From Symbiodinium natans (lineage: Eukaryota > Sar > Dinophyceae > Suessiales > Symbiodiniaceae), in NCBI GenBank assembly GCA_905221605.1, contig CAJNDS010002101.1, forward strand, positions 189,001 through 253,000: a DNA stretch of 64,000 bases, read 5' to 3'. The translations under genes were made by a program, and so were the position numbers. The notes under the pieces are model-generated. The model ran no database searches, was not told the origin of the DNA, and worked only from the letters and a program-made list of their open reading frames with translations. Each line of letters begins with the position of its first letter. Position 1 is the first letter of the stretch. Shown piece after piece: positions 31,223 through 43,047 of the stretch.

Positions 31223-32149
31223 CTGCGGAAATTGGGTTTAGGGTTTAGGGTTTGGGGTTTGGGGTTTAGGGTTATAGGGTTTAGGGTTTAGGGTTTAGGG
31301 TTTAGGGTTTAGGGTTTAGGGTAACCCTACAACCGCTTTCAGGGATGAGGTTGAGCAGCTTGGTGCCCTGGGATTTAGGGCAGTCTGGTGCTTTCGGGCT
31401 TAGGATTCAGAGCTTAGGGGTTTAGGGGGTTTAGGGCTTTGGATCTTTTGGTGTCTAAGGTTTCAGCTTTAAGGCTTTAAGGTTCAGGCTCTAAGGTTTG
31501 GGGTTTAGGGTTTAGGGCTTAAGGTTTAGGATTTAGGGTTTAGTAAGGGCAGGGCGGTGCTTTCGGGCTTTATGGATTTAGGGTTTAGCGAACTCAAGGT
31601 TTATCAGGGTCAACACCAGTTTCCAGGGGGGGAAGGGCAAGGGGGCGTTTGGGCTTTGCACTCTAAACCCTAAACCCTATAGGGCGTTTGGAGTTTCAAC
31701 TCAGGGGTTTTAAGCTTTAGGTTCTAGGCCCTAAACCCTAAAACCCTAAACCTTATAAACCTAAACCCTAAAGCCACAAGGGTTTTGCGGGCTTTGGTTT
31801 CGGGTTGAGGGATTAGGGGCAAAGGGTCGAGGGGTCGAGGGTTTTAGAGTTTTACGGATTTAGGGTTGAAGGTTTAGGGCTATCTGAGGGCTTAGCTTAG
31901 GGGGGTTAGCGACTCATCCTTCTCGGATTCATCCAGTGGAGAGATCTTGGAGGTGGTGCGGCCGCTTCCAGCACGCAGATGTCTTGGGGGCTGTGGCATG
32001 GGTAGCGCCAGACAGCCAGACCCTTGACCCTTAAACCCTGCACGCCAACGCGCGCGACAGGGTTGAGGGTTTTAGGGTTCTATGGTAGCGACGCTCAAGC
32101 CTTAAGCGGCTTAAGCCCCAAACCCTCCCCCCCCCTTCCCCCCCCGCTC

Positions 32150-32239
32150 TCGCTGAGGGTCAGGGTTGGCGGGCCCGGTTGCAAAAACTGCTGTCTCAGG
32201 TCCTCAAGCTGTCGCATCACCAGCGCCTGCTGCGAGTCC
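32150..32239 (-). CDS. Exon-like segment, helical Gln-rich
   Basis: Minus-strand frame after ggttcag reading DSQQALVMRQLEDLRQQFLQ, a heptad-like Leu/Gln pattern suggesting a coiled coil, then Pro/Thr-rich. The 3' boundary is uncertain because the segment runs into a C/G-rich run. No family assigned. Confidence 0.45.
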
Positions 32240-33078
32240 CTGAACCATAAACTATTGGGGTGGGTCTAATCCCCATAACCCTGAACCCTATAACCCTAAA
32301 CCCTATAACCCTATAACCCTACAACCCTAGAACCCTATAACCATACCCTTATCCTAAAACCATAACCTTACGCTCAGGGTAGTAACATGATCTCTTAGTA
32401 TAGGCCGTTACAAGGGACCCCTTATCCCTTTATATCCTATACGACCCAAGGGCCCACACTTCAGAAGCCCTTAAAGACGGTAAGGGACGATCAAACTACC
32501 CTTGAATCCCCTAAACCCTAAACCCTAAACCCGAAACCCTAAACCCTAAACCCTATACCCCAAAACCCTATACCCTATACCCTAAACTTAAACCCTGAAG
32601 CCCTAAACCCTAACCCCCCGTGGAGAACCTGACGGGGAGACAAGAACCTTCTGAAGCCAGCTGGCGACCCTAAGAACCACGCTTGCCACGTTGAAAAGCC
32701 CGGGGCCTATTTTGAAACCCTTAAGCCCCAAAACCGAAACCTAAAACCCTAAACCCTAAACAGGTTTTAGGGTTTTGGGTTCAGGGCTTCGAGGCAGAGG
32801 GTCCCAACGAAACCCTAAAATCGGGAATTCATCTACGCCGTTAGAGCGGGCTTGTTACGGGGAGGGGGGGGGGGGGCCTTGAATGGTCCACCCTAAGCCC
32901 GAATTCATCCCTAAACCCGAACACGTAGGTCCAAGAAGGCATGCCATGAATCCAAACCCCAAACCCTGAGCCCTCAACTTTTTGCTGCCCAAACCCTAAA
33001 CCCCAAACCCTGAACCCTGAACCCTGAACCCTAATCCCTAAACCCTAAACCCTGAACCCTCAACCCTAATCCCTAAAC

Positions 33079-33121
33079 CCTGTGCGGCCTCCGCACTCAT
33101 GCCGGGGTACTTGACCTGCCA
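33079..33121 (-). CDS. Exon-like segment ending at GTTTAGGG
   Basis: 43 nt on the minus strand reading WQVKYPGMSAEAAQ, between acceptor aacgcag and donor GTTTAGGG. The donor GT is itself part of the telomere-like repeat. A clear example of the intron pattern described in the findings. Confidence 0.45.
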
Positions 33122-33150
33122 CTGCGTTGGGAGCTTTCAAAGTCATTTGG

Positions 33151-33262
33151 GATCTAGACCCAGGAGTAACCTAGGAATAAAAGGGTACCCTTTTGGGTTT
33201 TAAGGGGATTATAAGGGAACCCCAACCCAAAAAGAAAGGAAATATGGGCCTACTCAGGGTCA
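33151..33262. repeat. Fold-back element, family D
   Basis: Shares agaccca...taacctaggaataaaag and the right arm gcctactcagggtc with the copy at 441-550. The two ends are inverted copies. Confidence 0.65.
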
Positions 33263-33404
33263 TTCGGGATTCAGCATTTAAGGTTTCAGCGGGGGTTTAG
33301 GGTTCGGGGCTTAGGGTTAAGGGCTTGGGGTTTAGGGTTTGAGGTTCACCCCAAACCCTAAACCCTAAACCCTAAACCCTAAGGTTTAGGATTTTGGGAG
33401 GGGC

Positions 33405-33492
33405 GGGTTTCGGGGCTTCGGCGAGGATGACTGAGAGGCTCCAGGGCCGAAGGTTGCGAGGGTCACCTACAGCTCGCAAATCCGCCACGGGG
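33405..33492 (-). CDS. Exon-like segment (hypothetical protein)
   Basis: Minus-strand frame VADLRAVGDPRNLRPWSLSV then ILAEA. Boundaries are not clear. TTTAGGG units lie to its right on the plus strand and CCCTAAA-type units to its left. Confidence 0.3.
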
Positions 33493-33509
33493 GTTTCCGA
33501 ACATTGGTT

Positions 33510-33675
33510 TGGGTTTAGGGTTTAGGGTTTAGGGTTTAGGGTTTAGAGTTTAGGGTTTAGGGTTTAGGGTTTAGGGTTTAGGGTTTAGGGTTTAGGGTTT
33601 AGGGTTTAGGGTTTAGGGTTTAGGGTTTAGGGTTTAGGGTTCAGGGTTTAGGGTTTAGGGTTTAAGGTTTAATAA
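33510..33675. repeat. TTTAGGG telomere-like array
   Basis: More than twenty near-perfect units right of the exon-like segment at 33405-33492. Confidence 0.9.
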
Positions 33676-34429
33676 GGTTTAGGGTTTCGGGTTTAGGGTT
33701 TAGGTTTTTTTGGCTTTAGGGTGTACGTAGGTTCGGGGTTAGGGGAAAGTCCCAAATCCTTAAAGGGATTGTATGTATACATATATATATATATGTATAA
33801 TATATATATATAATGCATAGATAGGGCCCTAATTCCCTGATTCCGTGCCAACCAACAGCAAGGAAATCGCTTTTGAGAACGTCTTTCCGGCTTGGGAGGG
33901 TTTAGGGTTGAGGGCTTAGGGTTTAGGATGTCTCGGGGTTCTGGAAAGTCTTGGTCCCCCTTTGGTAACCTGGAACATGTGGTCGAGTCTCAACGAACAC
34001 CGCAGAACGACAAAAACAAGCAACAACCCTGCTATTATGAGCGGTTTAGGGTTTAGGGTTTAGGGCGACATGGTATGATGATACTCCCAAGCACTCGAAC
34101 CCTGACCTGCTTGGGAGGGAGCCAAGGCGCATGGTTTGGTTCAGGCTTTGGGGTTTGGGGTTTAGGCTTTAAGGTTTGGGGTTTGTATAGGGTCCTTATG
34201 GGAGGGGGGGTTCAATTGTGGTATCCTAAGGCTCGCTAAGCTTCCCTAACGCTCCCGAGGCACCTACTTTTCATGAACTCCCCTAACCCTACATAAACCC
34301 TACACCCTAAACCCTAATCCTTAAACCCTCCCGAAAGAACCCGATAAAGACCCCCTAAGAACCCTACAAGTTTCGTCCGGGTTAAGGGTTGATAAGGGTC
34401 TTAAGGCCTTCGAACCTTGGGTTCGTGCA

Positions 34430-34650
34430 GGGTTTGGGGTTTGGGGTTTAGGGTTTGGGGTTTAGGGTTTGGGGTTGGGTTTAGGGTTTAGGGTTTAGGG
34501 TTTAGGGTTTAGGGTTTAGGGTTTAGGGTTTAGGGTTTAGGGTTTAGGGTTTAGGGTTTAGGGTTTAGGGTTTAGGGTTTCGGGTTTGGGGTTTTGTTTG
34601 GGGTTTGGGGTTTGGGGTTTAGGGTCCAGGGTTTGGGGTTTAGGGGTTTG
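34430..34650. repeat. TTTAGGG / TTTGGGG array
   Basis: A core of perfect TTTAGGG units (34485-34580) flanked on both sides by mixed TTTGGGG units. The variants sit at the edges. Confidence 0.9.
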
Positions 34651-34719
34651 GGGTGTATCATGCCAAGGGACCACAGACTTTCAAGAAGTGAAGCCCCAAG
34701 ACACCCAATGAGGTACCCC

Positions 34720-34890
34720 AATCTACTATTTCTTGCCTAAGAGCCCTTCAAAAGTGCGTAAGAACCCTTGAAGAATGTGAGACAATAATCCGAATCGTCT
34801 CCCTGATAAGGAAGAATATCATAAGAATATCATAAGAATATGCTAATTTTGCGGCCCTGAACCCTAAACCCCTAAACCCGGTTCTTACGC
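34720..34890. repeat. Fold-back element, family I, interrupted by CCCTAAA
   Basis: Arms ctactatttcttgcctaag and ggttcttacgcaaatagtag. A gaaccctaaacccctaaaccc stretch lies just inside the right arm. Confidence 0.6.
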
Positions 34891-34944
34891 AAATAGTAGC
34901 CTCTGAGCGGTCTGGGGCCCCAAGCTCACCGGAGAGTGAATAGT

Positions 34945-35085
34945 CATGGGTTTCCCTACTTGCTACCCCCCCCCTCCTGGGTTCCCCATTCCCCACCTAA
35001 ATAACCTTAAGAAGACCTCGGTCCCCCTAAGTAGCCCTAAACCCTAAGCCCTAACCCCTAAACCCTAGGGTAGTAGGGGAACCCA
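34945..35085. repeat. Fold-back element, family H, interrupted by CCCTAAA
   Basis: Arms tcatgggtttccctacttgct and tagtaggggaacccatga are inverted. A block of CCCTAAA and CCCTAAG units interrupts it before the right arm. Related copies at about 50785-50860 and 53195-53300. Confidence 0.6.
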
Positions 35086-36137
35086 TGAAAGTGTCTGCTG
35101 GGTGTCCCATAGCCCGGGGGGCCTCTGGTACCTCCAACAGCGTACCCTGGATGTCCTGGCCAGATTTGGAGGAGTGGGGTTCAGGGTTCAGGGTTCAGGG
35201 TTTAGGGTTTAGGGTTTAGGGTTTAGGGTTTGGGGTTTGGGGTTTGGGGTTTGGGGTTTAGGGCTAGTTCTCTCGGCTTTCGCGAGGTGGGGTTTAGGGC
35301 TGGCGGGCTTAGGGCTTGGAGCTCAGGGGCCTAGTGGGTTTCGTTTTGGGATTATAGGGTTGGGGTTGAAGGCTTGCTTAGGATATCTTGGGATGTAGGA
35401 GTTAGGGATAAACCCTAAACCCTAAACCCTCAACCAAGGCTTAGGCTTTGGGTCGTGGGGTGCAGGCGTTCGGGTTTGGAGTTTCCTGTCGTGCTAATCC
35501 AGGGGTGATTGCTTCGTCAGGGGCAAGGCGGATTGCTCCCTAAACCCTAAACCCTAAACCCTAAACCCTAAACCCTAAACCCTAAACCCTAACCCCTACA
35601 TCGATTCTGAGACGTCGTGTTTGGGTTTCGAGAACCAGGTAGCCAGAACACTTAAATTCAACCTTAAGCCAACACCCAGTAAAGGGAGCTGACACCCACC
35701 TCCCTAAGGCCCTGTGGGCTCTCTTATCATAGGGATTTTGGCGCCCAGAGGGTTTAGGGTTTAGGGTTTGTGGTTTACAAGCCTCCGTATCCAACAGGCT
35801 CATGAGCAGTGGGTTGCTTGCAACCGAAGCCGAGGAGTCTAAACCCCAAACCCTAAATCCTACAAAACCCTAAACCCCAGCAAGTCCCCGCCATTTCAGG
35901 GTTTACGAAGATAAAATAGACCCCCGAATACCCTTTATAATCAGGACCTCAATAAGGTACCCCTAATATCGGGAACCCCCCATTTCAGGGTTTAGGGTTA
36001 AGGGTTCAAGGCTTCGGTTTGAGGGCCCTAAACCCTAAACCCTAAACCCTAAAAACTAGACCCTAAACCCTAAACCCTGAACCCTAAACCCTAAGCCCTA
36101 AGCCCTAAACCCTAAACCCAGACCCTACGCCCTAAAC

Positions 36138-36198
36138 CCCATGAGGCCCGCCAGGGGCGCATCATCTCGATGGGCCCAAGCAGAGCCATCCCCAACCC
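36138..36198 (-). CDS. Exon-like segment ending at GTTTAGGG
   Basis: Minus-strand 61 nt between acceptor acttgtcag and donor GTTTAGGG. Contains an ATG and reads MALLGPIEMMRPWRAS. Could be a first coding exon or internal. Confidence 0.4.
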
Positions 36199-36417
36199 CT
36201 GACAAGTCCCCTAGGAGCCCAAAAAACCCAAGAAATCCCCAAAACAAAAGCCCTAAACCCTCAAGCCTAAACTCTAAACCCTAAACCCTAATCCCTAGCC
36301 CTAAACCCTAAACCCGAAACACTAACCCCAAAAAAGAAGCTAAGAAATCGAACCCGAAATCCGATGAGCAAAGCGCCTTCTGGCCCGGAATCGGACGGCA
36401 GGCGCTGACCTCGAGTT

Positions 36418-36525
36418 AGAGGGTTTAGGGTTTAGGGTTTAGGGTTTAGGGTTTGGGGTTTGGGGTTTGGGGTTTGGGGTTTGGGGTTTGGGGTTTGGGG
36501 TTTGGGGTTTGGGGTTTGGGGTTCC
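36418..36525. repeat. TTTGGGG-dominated array
   Basis: Four TTTAGGG units followed by about eleven TTTGGGG units, ending at the exon-like segment 36529-36637. Confidence 0.9.
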
Positions 36526-36528
36526 TAC

Positions 36529-36637
36529 TCCCGTAGTAAACCAGGTTAAGGGATTTGAGCGCGTAGAGTCGCAGAGTCAATTTGCGGTCATATAGTTCGG
36601 GTCGGGCGTCTGCTCCAACTTCTGGTGTTGTTTCTCC
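36529..36637 (-). CDS. Exon-like segment (hypothetical protein)
   Basis: Minus-strand open segment of about 36 codons following cttagggctgag, with the frame ETTPEVGADARPELYDRKLT then LRLYALKSLNLVYYG, ending at GTAGGAACCCC. Mixed hydrophobic/charged composition like folded protein. It borders the TTTGGGG array at 36418-36525. Confidence 0.45.
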
Positions 36638-37306
36638 CTCAGCCCTAAGCCCTGAGCCCTAGACCCTACACCACACACACCACAAACCCCAAAACAAGGA
36701 CCCTGAACCCTGAACCCTACAACTTCTTGACCCAAGCCCTGAGGCTCTGAAACCCTAAACCCGGCCTTGAGGCCCCGAAACCCTAAACCCCAGGCCCTGG
36801 CCCTGAGACCCTAATTTTGGGATACCCAATACCCAGACACAGGGTGTTAGGTCTGGGGTTTAAGGGTTTAGGGTCTGAGGCTTAACGGAGCAGTAGAGGG
36901 TTTTAGGGTTTTTGGGTTTTAGGGTTTAGGTGTTTCGGGTTGAGGGTCGAGGATTCGGAGGGCTTCGACAACCTCACATGCAACAAAGAGAGGACCACGA
37001 TGCCGACACAGGTCCCGAGTTGCACAAAGTGGGCGAGGGCTGATCTGGGTTAAGGGCCTTTCTGGTATTCCCAGGCGGATGCGGCCTGACATGGTTTAGG
37101 GTTTAGGGTTTTAGGGTTTAGGGTTTAGGGTTTAGGGTTTAGGGCGAGGGTTGCAAACCAAACTCCCAAGCCTCAGAGACTACAAGCCATCAGCCCCAAA
37201 GCCGGAAACCCTGAACCTTATAAACCCGAAACCCTGAACCCTGAACCCTGAACCCTAACCCCTAACCCCTAAACCCTAAACCCCTAAACCCTAAACCCTA
37301 AACCAC

Positions 37307-37362
37307 GACGTAATGCTGGGCTCCTGACATCCACGCTCTTCGGCATCTCATAGGGGCCTCGG
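37307..37362 (-). CDS. Exon-like segment with strong acceptor
   Basis: Minus-strand 56 nt after a pyrimidine tract and AG (gttgtttttctccag), reading RGPYEMPKSVDVRSPALR, with donor GTGGTTTAGGG that opens an array. Both splice signals are good. Function unknown. Confidence 0.45.
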
Positions 37363-37411
37363 CTGGAGAAAAACAACGAGTTCTCGAGGGGGGGAAGGGG
37401 GGTGAAGTAAG

Positions 37412-37616
37412 GGTAGGGTTTAGGGTTTAGGGTTTAGGGTTTAGGGTTTAGGGTTTAGGGTTTAGGGTGTAGGGTGTAGGGTGTAGGGTGTAGGGTGTAG
37501 GGTGTAGGGTTTAGGGTTTAGGGTTTAGGGTTTAGGGTGCAGGGTTTAGGGTTTAGGGTTTAGGGTTTAGGGTTTAGGGTTTAGGGTTTAGGGTTTAGGG
37601 TTTAGGGTTTAGGGTT
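37412..37616. repeat. TTTAGGG array with an internal TGTAGGG block
   Basis: TTTAGGG units surrounding six consecutive TGTAGGG units (about 37465-37508). A block of one variant inside a perfect array implies tandem duplication. Confidence 0.9.
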
Positions 37617-38677
37617 GGAGGAAGTACTCACTTTCCCCTTTTATTAAAGACCCCCCTAACACTAAAATTACTTTCCGGAAAATCCTGCCGAAACCAGCGA
37701 ATTAGGGGGGGGGGGTTCAGGGCTCCTAAGACCCTGAAGCCAACGAGGGTTTAGGGTCTAATTAGGGTTAAGGGTTTAGGGTTTAGGGCTTCGGGTTCAT
37801 TAAGGGTTTAGGCTTCAGACTCAAGGCTTTTCGCAGCATGGTAAATCTGGAGTCTAGAACATGGCACTTCGATAAAAACCCCCCCCTAACAATAAAAACA
37901 CATTTCGAATTTCTATTGGGCGGGGGGGGGGGACCCCCCGTTTAATATTAGGGGGAAACGATTACATGGGAAACCACGGGGAAGATTCAACACAAACGTC
38001 AGGAAGCGGGGAAGTATGCGGAAAGCCCCTGAACCCTAAACCCTAAGCCCTAAAGCCTCCCGTCAGAGCAACGAAGGGGTCGAGGGCAGCTGGCTGTTTG
38101 GGGTGCTTAGACCCAGACCCCTGAGGCCCTAGAAATCCAAAACCTTGGGAGAAACTTTAGTTTTGGGGCTTCGGGGTTTAGTGTTTAAGGGTTCAGGGCT
38201 TACTTTGAGGCTTCGGGTTCTCAAGGGTGTTGAAGGGCTTTTTTGCCTGTTTGACTAGTAGCTAATAAGGATTTAGAGTCCCTGTATCTGACAGTCTCGC
38301 GTGTCCCGTGAACTGTGTGCAGCTGCTGGATGATGCGTTGTTACACGCATAGCAGGCTAGATGTGCTTGATCCAGGCTCAGGTCAAATCCTCAGGAGAGA
38401 ATGTAGCAGGTTTAGGGTTTAGGGGTTCAGGGTTTAGGTTTTAGGGTTGTAGGCTTGCGGTACGATGCATTGGGAAGTCTAGGTTAAACCCTGGGGTTCT
38501 CATCATAGTCCATTCCTTGATCTGAAGTCCCTGGGGCAACTCCTAAAAACTGTCAGCTCCTGCACCTCAAACTGTAAAACTCTAGCACCCGTAAACCTCA
38601 AACGTGATAAGTGTTTAGGGTTTAGGGCTAGGTTTAGGGTTGAGGGTTTAGGGTTTCGGGTTTAGGGTTTAGGGAGC

Positions 38678-38733
38678 CCATTCTGAATCAAGTCGCCGCC
38701 CACCGGCAGCTTGGCCACTTCACTTCGCGCAGT
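38678..38733 (-). CDS. Exon-like segment (hypothetical protein)
   Basis: Minus-strand frame TARSEVAKLPVGGDLIQNG after acceptor gctgcccag, ending at a GC donor-like GCTCCCTAAACC. Codon usage looks coding. It lies between TTTAGGG arrays. Confidence 0.45.
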
Positions 38734-39056
38734 CTGGGCAGCGGGTTTAGGGTTTAGGGCTAGGGTTTAGGGTTTAGGGTTTAGGGTTTAGGGTTGAGGG
38801 TTGAGGGTTTAGGGTTTAGGGTTTAGGGTTTAGGGTTTAGGGTTCCCTCAACCCTACACTCTAGGGTTTGGGTTGGAGGCTTGGAGGGTTTAGGGCCTTC
38901 GCAGGGCTTCGGGCTTACTTGGAGGGTTCAGGGTTTGGGGCAGTTTCTCGGTCCAGGTTCTAGGGCTGTAGGGCCCTAAACCCTAAACCCTAAACCCTAA
39001 ACTTGGGGCGGGGCTCTACCATCATTTGCAGGCCTCTACTATGACAGAAATGCTCG

Positions 39057-39690
39057 CCGGTAACGGGGCTTGTAACGGAAACTGTAACGGAAAGGAGCGG
39101 AGCTGTAACGGGCTTGTCGCGAAGCTGTAACGGAGCCGTATCGGAAGGCTGCAACGGAGCGCTACCGGCTGTAGCGATGCTGTAACAGAAGCTGTAACGG
39201 AGCCATAGCAGAAGCAGCAACTTGATAACGGACCTGTAACGGAACTGTAACGGAGCTGTGCAACTGAGCTGTAACGGGAGCTGTGGCGGAGCTGTAACGG
39301 AGATGTAACGGAGCTGTGTAACTGAGCTGTAACGGAAGCTGTAACGGAGCTGTAGCGGAGGTGCATCGGAGCTGTAATGGAGCTGTAACGGAGCTGTAAC
39401 GGAAACTGTAACGGAAGCTGTAACGGAAGCTGTAACGGAGCTGCAACGGAGCTGTAACGGAGCTGTAACGGAAGCTGTAAAGGAGCTGTAACGGAGGTGC
39501 AACGGAGCTGTAACGGAGGTGCGTTGGAGCTGTAACGGAGCTGCAACGGAAGTGTAACGGAAGCTGTAACGGAGGTGTAACGGAGGTGCAACGGAGCTGT
39601 AACGGAGCTCTGGTGGAAACTGTAACGGAGGTGCAACGAAGCTGTAACGGAACGGTAGCCGGTGCTGTAACGGAGCTGTAACGGAGGGCC
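39057..39690. repeat. Minisatellite, unit about 11-12 bp (GCTGTAACGGA)
   Basis: Roughly fifty degenerate copies of ctgtaacggag or ctgtaacggaag, with variants (gtaacggaggtgc, gcaacggag). The motif is GC-rich and unrelated to the telomere-like repeat. All three minus-strand frames stay open for 180-250 codons because the unit lacks stops and mixes 11- and 12-bp copies. The long frames are therefore a by-product of the repeat, not good evidence of a protein. Confidence 0.9.
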
Positions 39691-40272
39691 CGCGGTGGGT
39701 AGCGCAAATCCCATAGTAAATGATGGTAGAGCCCACCCCCAACCCTAAACCCTAAACCCTAAACCCTAAACCCTAAACCGCAGTTGTGATTCAGGGTTCA
39801 GGGTTCTTTGGGTCGAGGGTTGACAGGGCAACAAGGGGGTAGAAAAGGCGATGAAAGGGTAGAAGAGGGCTCATAAACTTCAGAGCCTGGCCTGTTGATG
39901 CGCTCTAGAGATAGGGTTTAGGGTTTAGGGTTTAGGGTTTAGGGTTTAGGGTTTGGGGTTTAGGGTTTAGGGTTTGGGGTTTAGGGTTTGGGGTTTGGTT
40001 AGGGTTTAGGGTTTAGGGGATACCGCCGCACACCTCCGAGCCCTGCGAGGATGCGCCGAGTACGCCGTCTCATTCCATAATCAACGCCAGAATCTTCGGG
40101 TAGTTACACGGGCCCTTTTTGTGGGCCCTTAGAGGGGGAACCCCCAGATTCCCAGATCTTCCTAAAAAAACACCATGTTTGCAAGGACTTCCGCTTTGGG
40201 AGTAGAAACCCCTTTAAATAAGGAACGTACCCTACTTTACATTGAGGATCATGACTACGAATTAGGGTATTG

Positions 40273-40380
40273 AGGGGTGTCGAAAGATCTGGGCCCTTCT
40301 ATACCCCTAATATACCCTATAAAACCCAAGGGCCCCGTACATCAGAACCCTGTAAAGAAGGCAAGGGACCAAATTAAGGG
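40273..40380. repeat. Fold-back element, family E
   Basis: Shares tatacccctaatataccct, ccaagggcccc, atcagaaccctgtaaagaag with the copy at 1045-1165. Confidence 0.6.
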
Positions 40381-40410
40381 ACCGTGCAACCACCCCTAGA
40401 TAGAATGACT

Positions 40411-40514
40411 CGACCCAAGCATAACCTAGCAACAAAACGGCACACTTTTCGTTTAAGGGGCTTATAAGCGCACCTGAACCCTAAACAAGAGAATAAGTGC
40501 CTACTCTGGATCCT
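40411..40514. repeat. Fold-back element, family D
   Basis: Diverged third copy with cgacccaagcataacctagc at the left and gcctactctggatcc at the right. A CCCTAAA-type unit (gaaccctaaac) sits inside it. Confidence 0.55.
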
Positions 40515-42615
40515 TAGCTAAGGACCGAATCTTTGTACCCCACCCGGTACCGGATTGGAGTTTAGCTGGGTTTTAGGCCCCAAGACCCATTGAAGCAGCC
40601 CTGGAGAATCCCAACAAGGTATCCTCAGGCAACTATTGTTCCCAACCCCCTGTTGCAAACTAAACAAGAAGCATGAACACTAAACCCCAAACCCTACAAG
40701 TACAAGACGATCAGAGAAACACATCAGTCCATAACGGACTTTCGAGAGACCCCTGACACTTGCAAGGTTTAGGGTTTGGGGGTTTGGGGCTAGGGTTTAA
40801 GGGTTGGGGCTTGGGGTTTGGGGTGGGGGGTTTGTAGCGCTTCTGAGAACCCCTGCTGTTGAAAGCAGAGGAAGCCCCCCATGACCCCCATCTGCCTAAG
40901 AAAACCCCCAAAAAGAACAGATTAGAATCCCTATACTACCTACCAGGAAGAATATTCGTACTTCTTGGTTTTCGGTGGGTTCGTGAACAAATTCGCCTAT
41001 TCTACCCTTAAGAAAAAGAGAAGACTTGGACCTCAAAGTACTTGCATGTCGGGGCTTTGGGGCCCAAGTATGTCATAACTAGGTACACGGACCCTTAGGG
41101 ATTAAGCAAACAAACCCTAAACCCTAAACCCTTCCGTGTCCAACCAGGCTGCATCCAGCTGCTTCTTCTCCTCGACGAGACGTGGCAAGATGTCCTGGGG
41201 AAGGGCCCGAGCCCTCCGGAAGCCCTAACCCCCTGTGTGGGGGTTTAGTGTTTAGGGTTTACGGTTTGGGGTTTTAGGGTTTAAGGTTTAGGGTTAAACC
41301 CTGACCCGCAGGGGATCAAGGGGGTTCAGGGCTTAGTGGCGTCGGGCCAAATATAAAATGAGGGGAATCAAGGTTTAAAAATTCGGGCTCAAACACGAGA
41401 ACCTACGCAAGCCCTGTTAGCGAGGTTTCCCTAAACACGAAAGTAGCCTTGTCCGTGAACCATCCGATCTCTCGAAGGCAGGAATACGCCCAAAAAATTG
41501 AATGCGCGGGGCAAGCAATCTGTTGTCGATCAGTGCACGATGCAAGCATACAGCAGTAACGTCCGATACGAGTAGAGACTTCGCGAGTTCATAGCCAAGT
41601 GCCCCTAACGCATGTCCGTTGGCCGGCTTTACAGGAACCTAGACCCTACTGTAAACCCTGAAACCTGAACAACGAGGGCTAACATGCGCCACTGGGCTTC
41701 CTAGCCCCACCCTAAACCCTACACAAACCTGAACCCTAACGAAAGTGAGGGACCCCAAATATCGACACCCAAATAGTAGGATTCCCTTATCACAAGGACC
41801 CCAATAAGGTACCCCTAATTTCGGGAAACCCCCTAAACCCTAAACCCGCACATATCACGCCGATGAAACCTTTGGCCTGCGCAGGTTAACCCCGAAGCGC
41901 AGGGGCCCTGCAGCCCACCTGGTGCTCTTACCCAGACCCCTGGGAGGAGGATCCGAAAAGCAGGATCCCGTTGAGGTTCCTAAGAATGATCCCAATAGTA
42001 CTACAGGTGAGCACTCCAGACTTGAGCTCCACGCTGCAATCGGGCAAGGATTCATACTCAAACGCCATCGAAAATGAGTGATCCATGGCGATCGCTGCTG
42101 TTCACCCTGGTGGCGCCTTGTAAACAAGCCTGCTCACCAAAAGTCCAATTGCGTCGGGGATGCGCGTGTCCCCCCTGGCAGTGAGCCGCATCATCTGATC
42201 TCGCCCAGTTGATAGCAAAGCCGAACGTTGGCGCTGGAACACCACCCTTGTGGTTGTAGAAGGAATGAAGGAGAACAACTCTGGGCATGACTTTGTGGCG
42301 CTTGGTAGTCTGTTGTCCTTCCCGATCAGCAGAAACACTCCAAACAGCGGGACCTATGGGGGAGGTTCTACTTTTTGGATCCTCCAGGCGTCTCTTAAGA
42401 ATGACCTTACTGGGGTCCCTATTTCAGGGAACCCTACTATTGTTGGGGTCTAGATTATCTACGGGGTCCCTTGTTTGTCAGCCTCCATATGGGTAGTTCT
42501 CCGAGTTAGGGTTGTTTTTTGGGGATCCCTGCCGCCTTAGAATGGGCACCCAAAAAAGAGCCCATATTTTAGTACCCCAGCTGTAGCCTCCATCTATGCA
42601 CCAGCTGTACCGCCA

Positions 42616-43047
42616 ATGAGCCTCTTTGGCATCACTCTTGCAAGTTGGGTGGTGTGCTTTCCGGGACTCTTTGCACCGGAGCATCTGGGCCAACCACCGG
42701 TAAAGGTGGGCCGTGCAAGACCCCTCCAGCAACACATCACCATGTGGGGATACCGGCCCGAGGTGGTTGTGGATGAAGTTCTGGCGAAGGTGAAAGTACC
42801 ATGTACGAACCAGTCGGCCAACATACCCAAGTGGCAGGGTGGGCCCTGGGCTGAGCTCGATACACCATGTCTGAAGTCTCTCGGGTGTATGCGCCGGTGG
42901 GGCCGCAGGATGGAAAGCCGACCGTTCCCGGTACCAGCAACAGTGTCTGGCGACATCCAGGGTTCCGACTGTAATGAATACGGTCTACGCGAGGCGTCCA
43001 GAGGGGTGAACCCGCACGAAGGAAGCTACCCATATTATAGGGTTTAG
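42616..43047 (+). CDS. Hypothetical protein, ATG-started frame of 143 codons
   Basis: The longest plausible single frame in the right repeat region. It starts at an ATG, reads MSLFGITLASWVVCF, then MWGYRPEVVVDEVLAKVKV and PKWQGGPWAELDTPC, and stops just inside a TTTAGGG unit. The minus strand is also open here for 168 codons (42984-42478, no ATG), so the strand is uncertain. It may be a single exon or a captured gene fragment. No domain recognised. Confidence 0.35.
   Translation: MSLFGITLASWVVCFPGLFAPEHLGQPPVKVGRARPLQQHITMWGYRPEVVVDEVLAKVKVPCTNQSANIPKWQGGPWAELDTPCLKSLGCMRRWGRRMESRPFPVPATVSGDIQGSDCNEYGLREASRGVNPHEGSYPYYRV

Noticed and set aside
38990-39742. Three overlapping minus-strand proteins of 181-250 residues
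   Set aside because: All arise from the 11-12-bp minisatellite, which has no stop in any of these frames.
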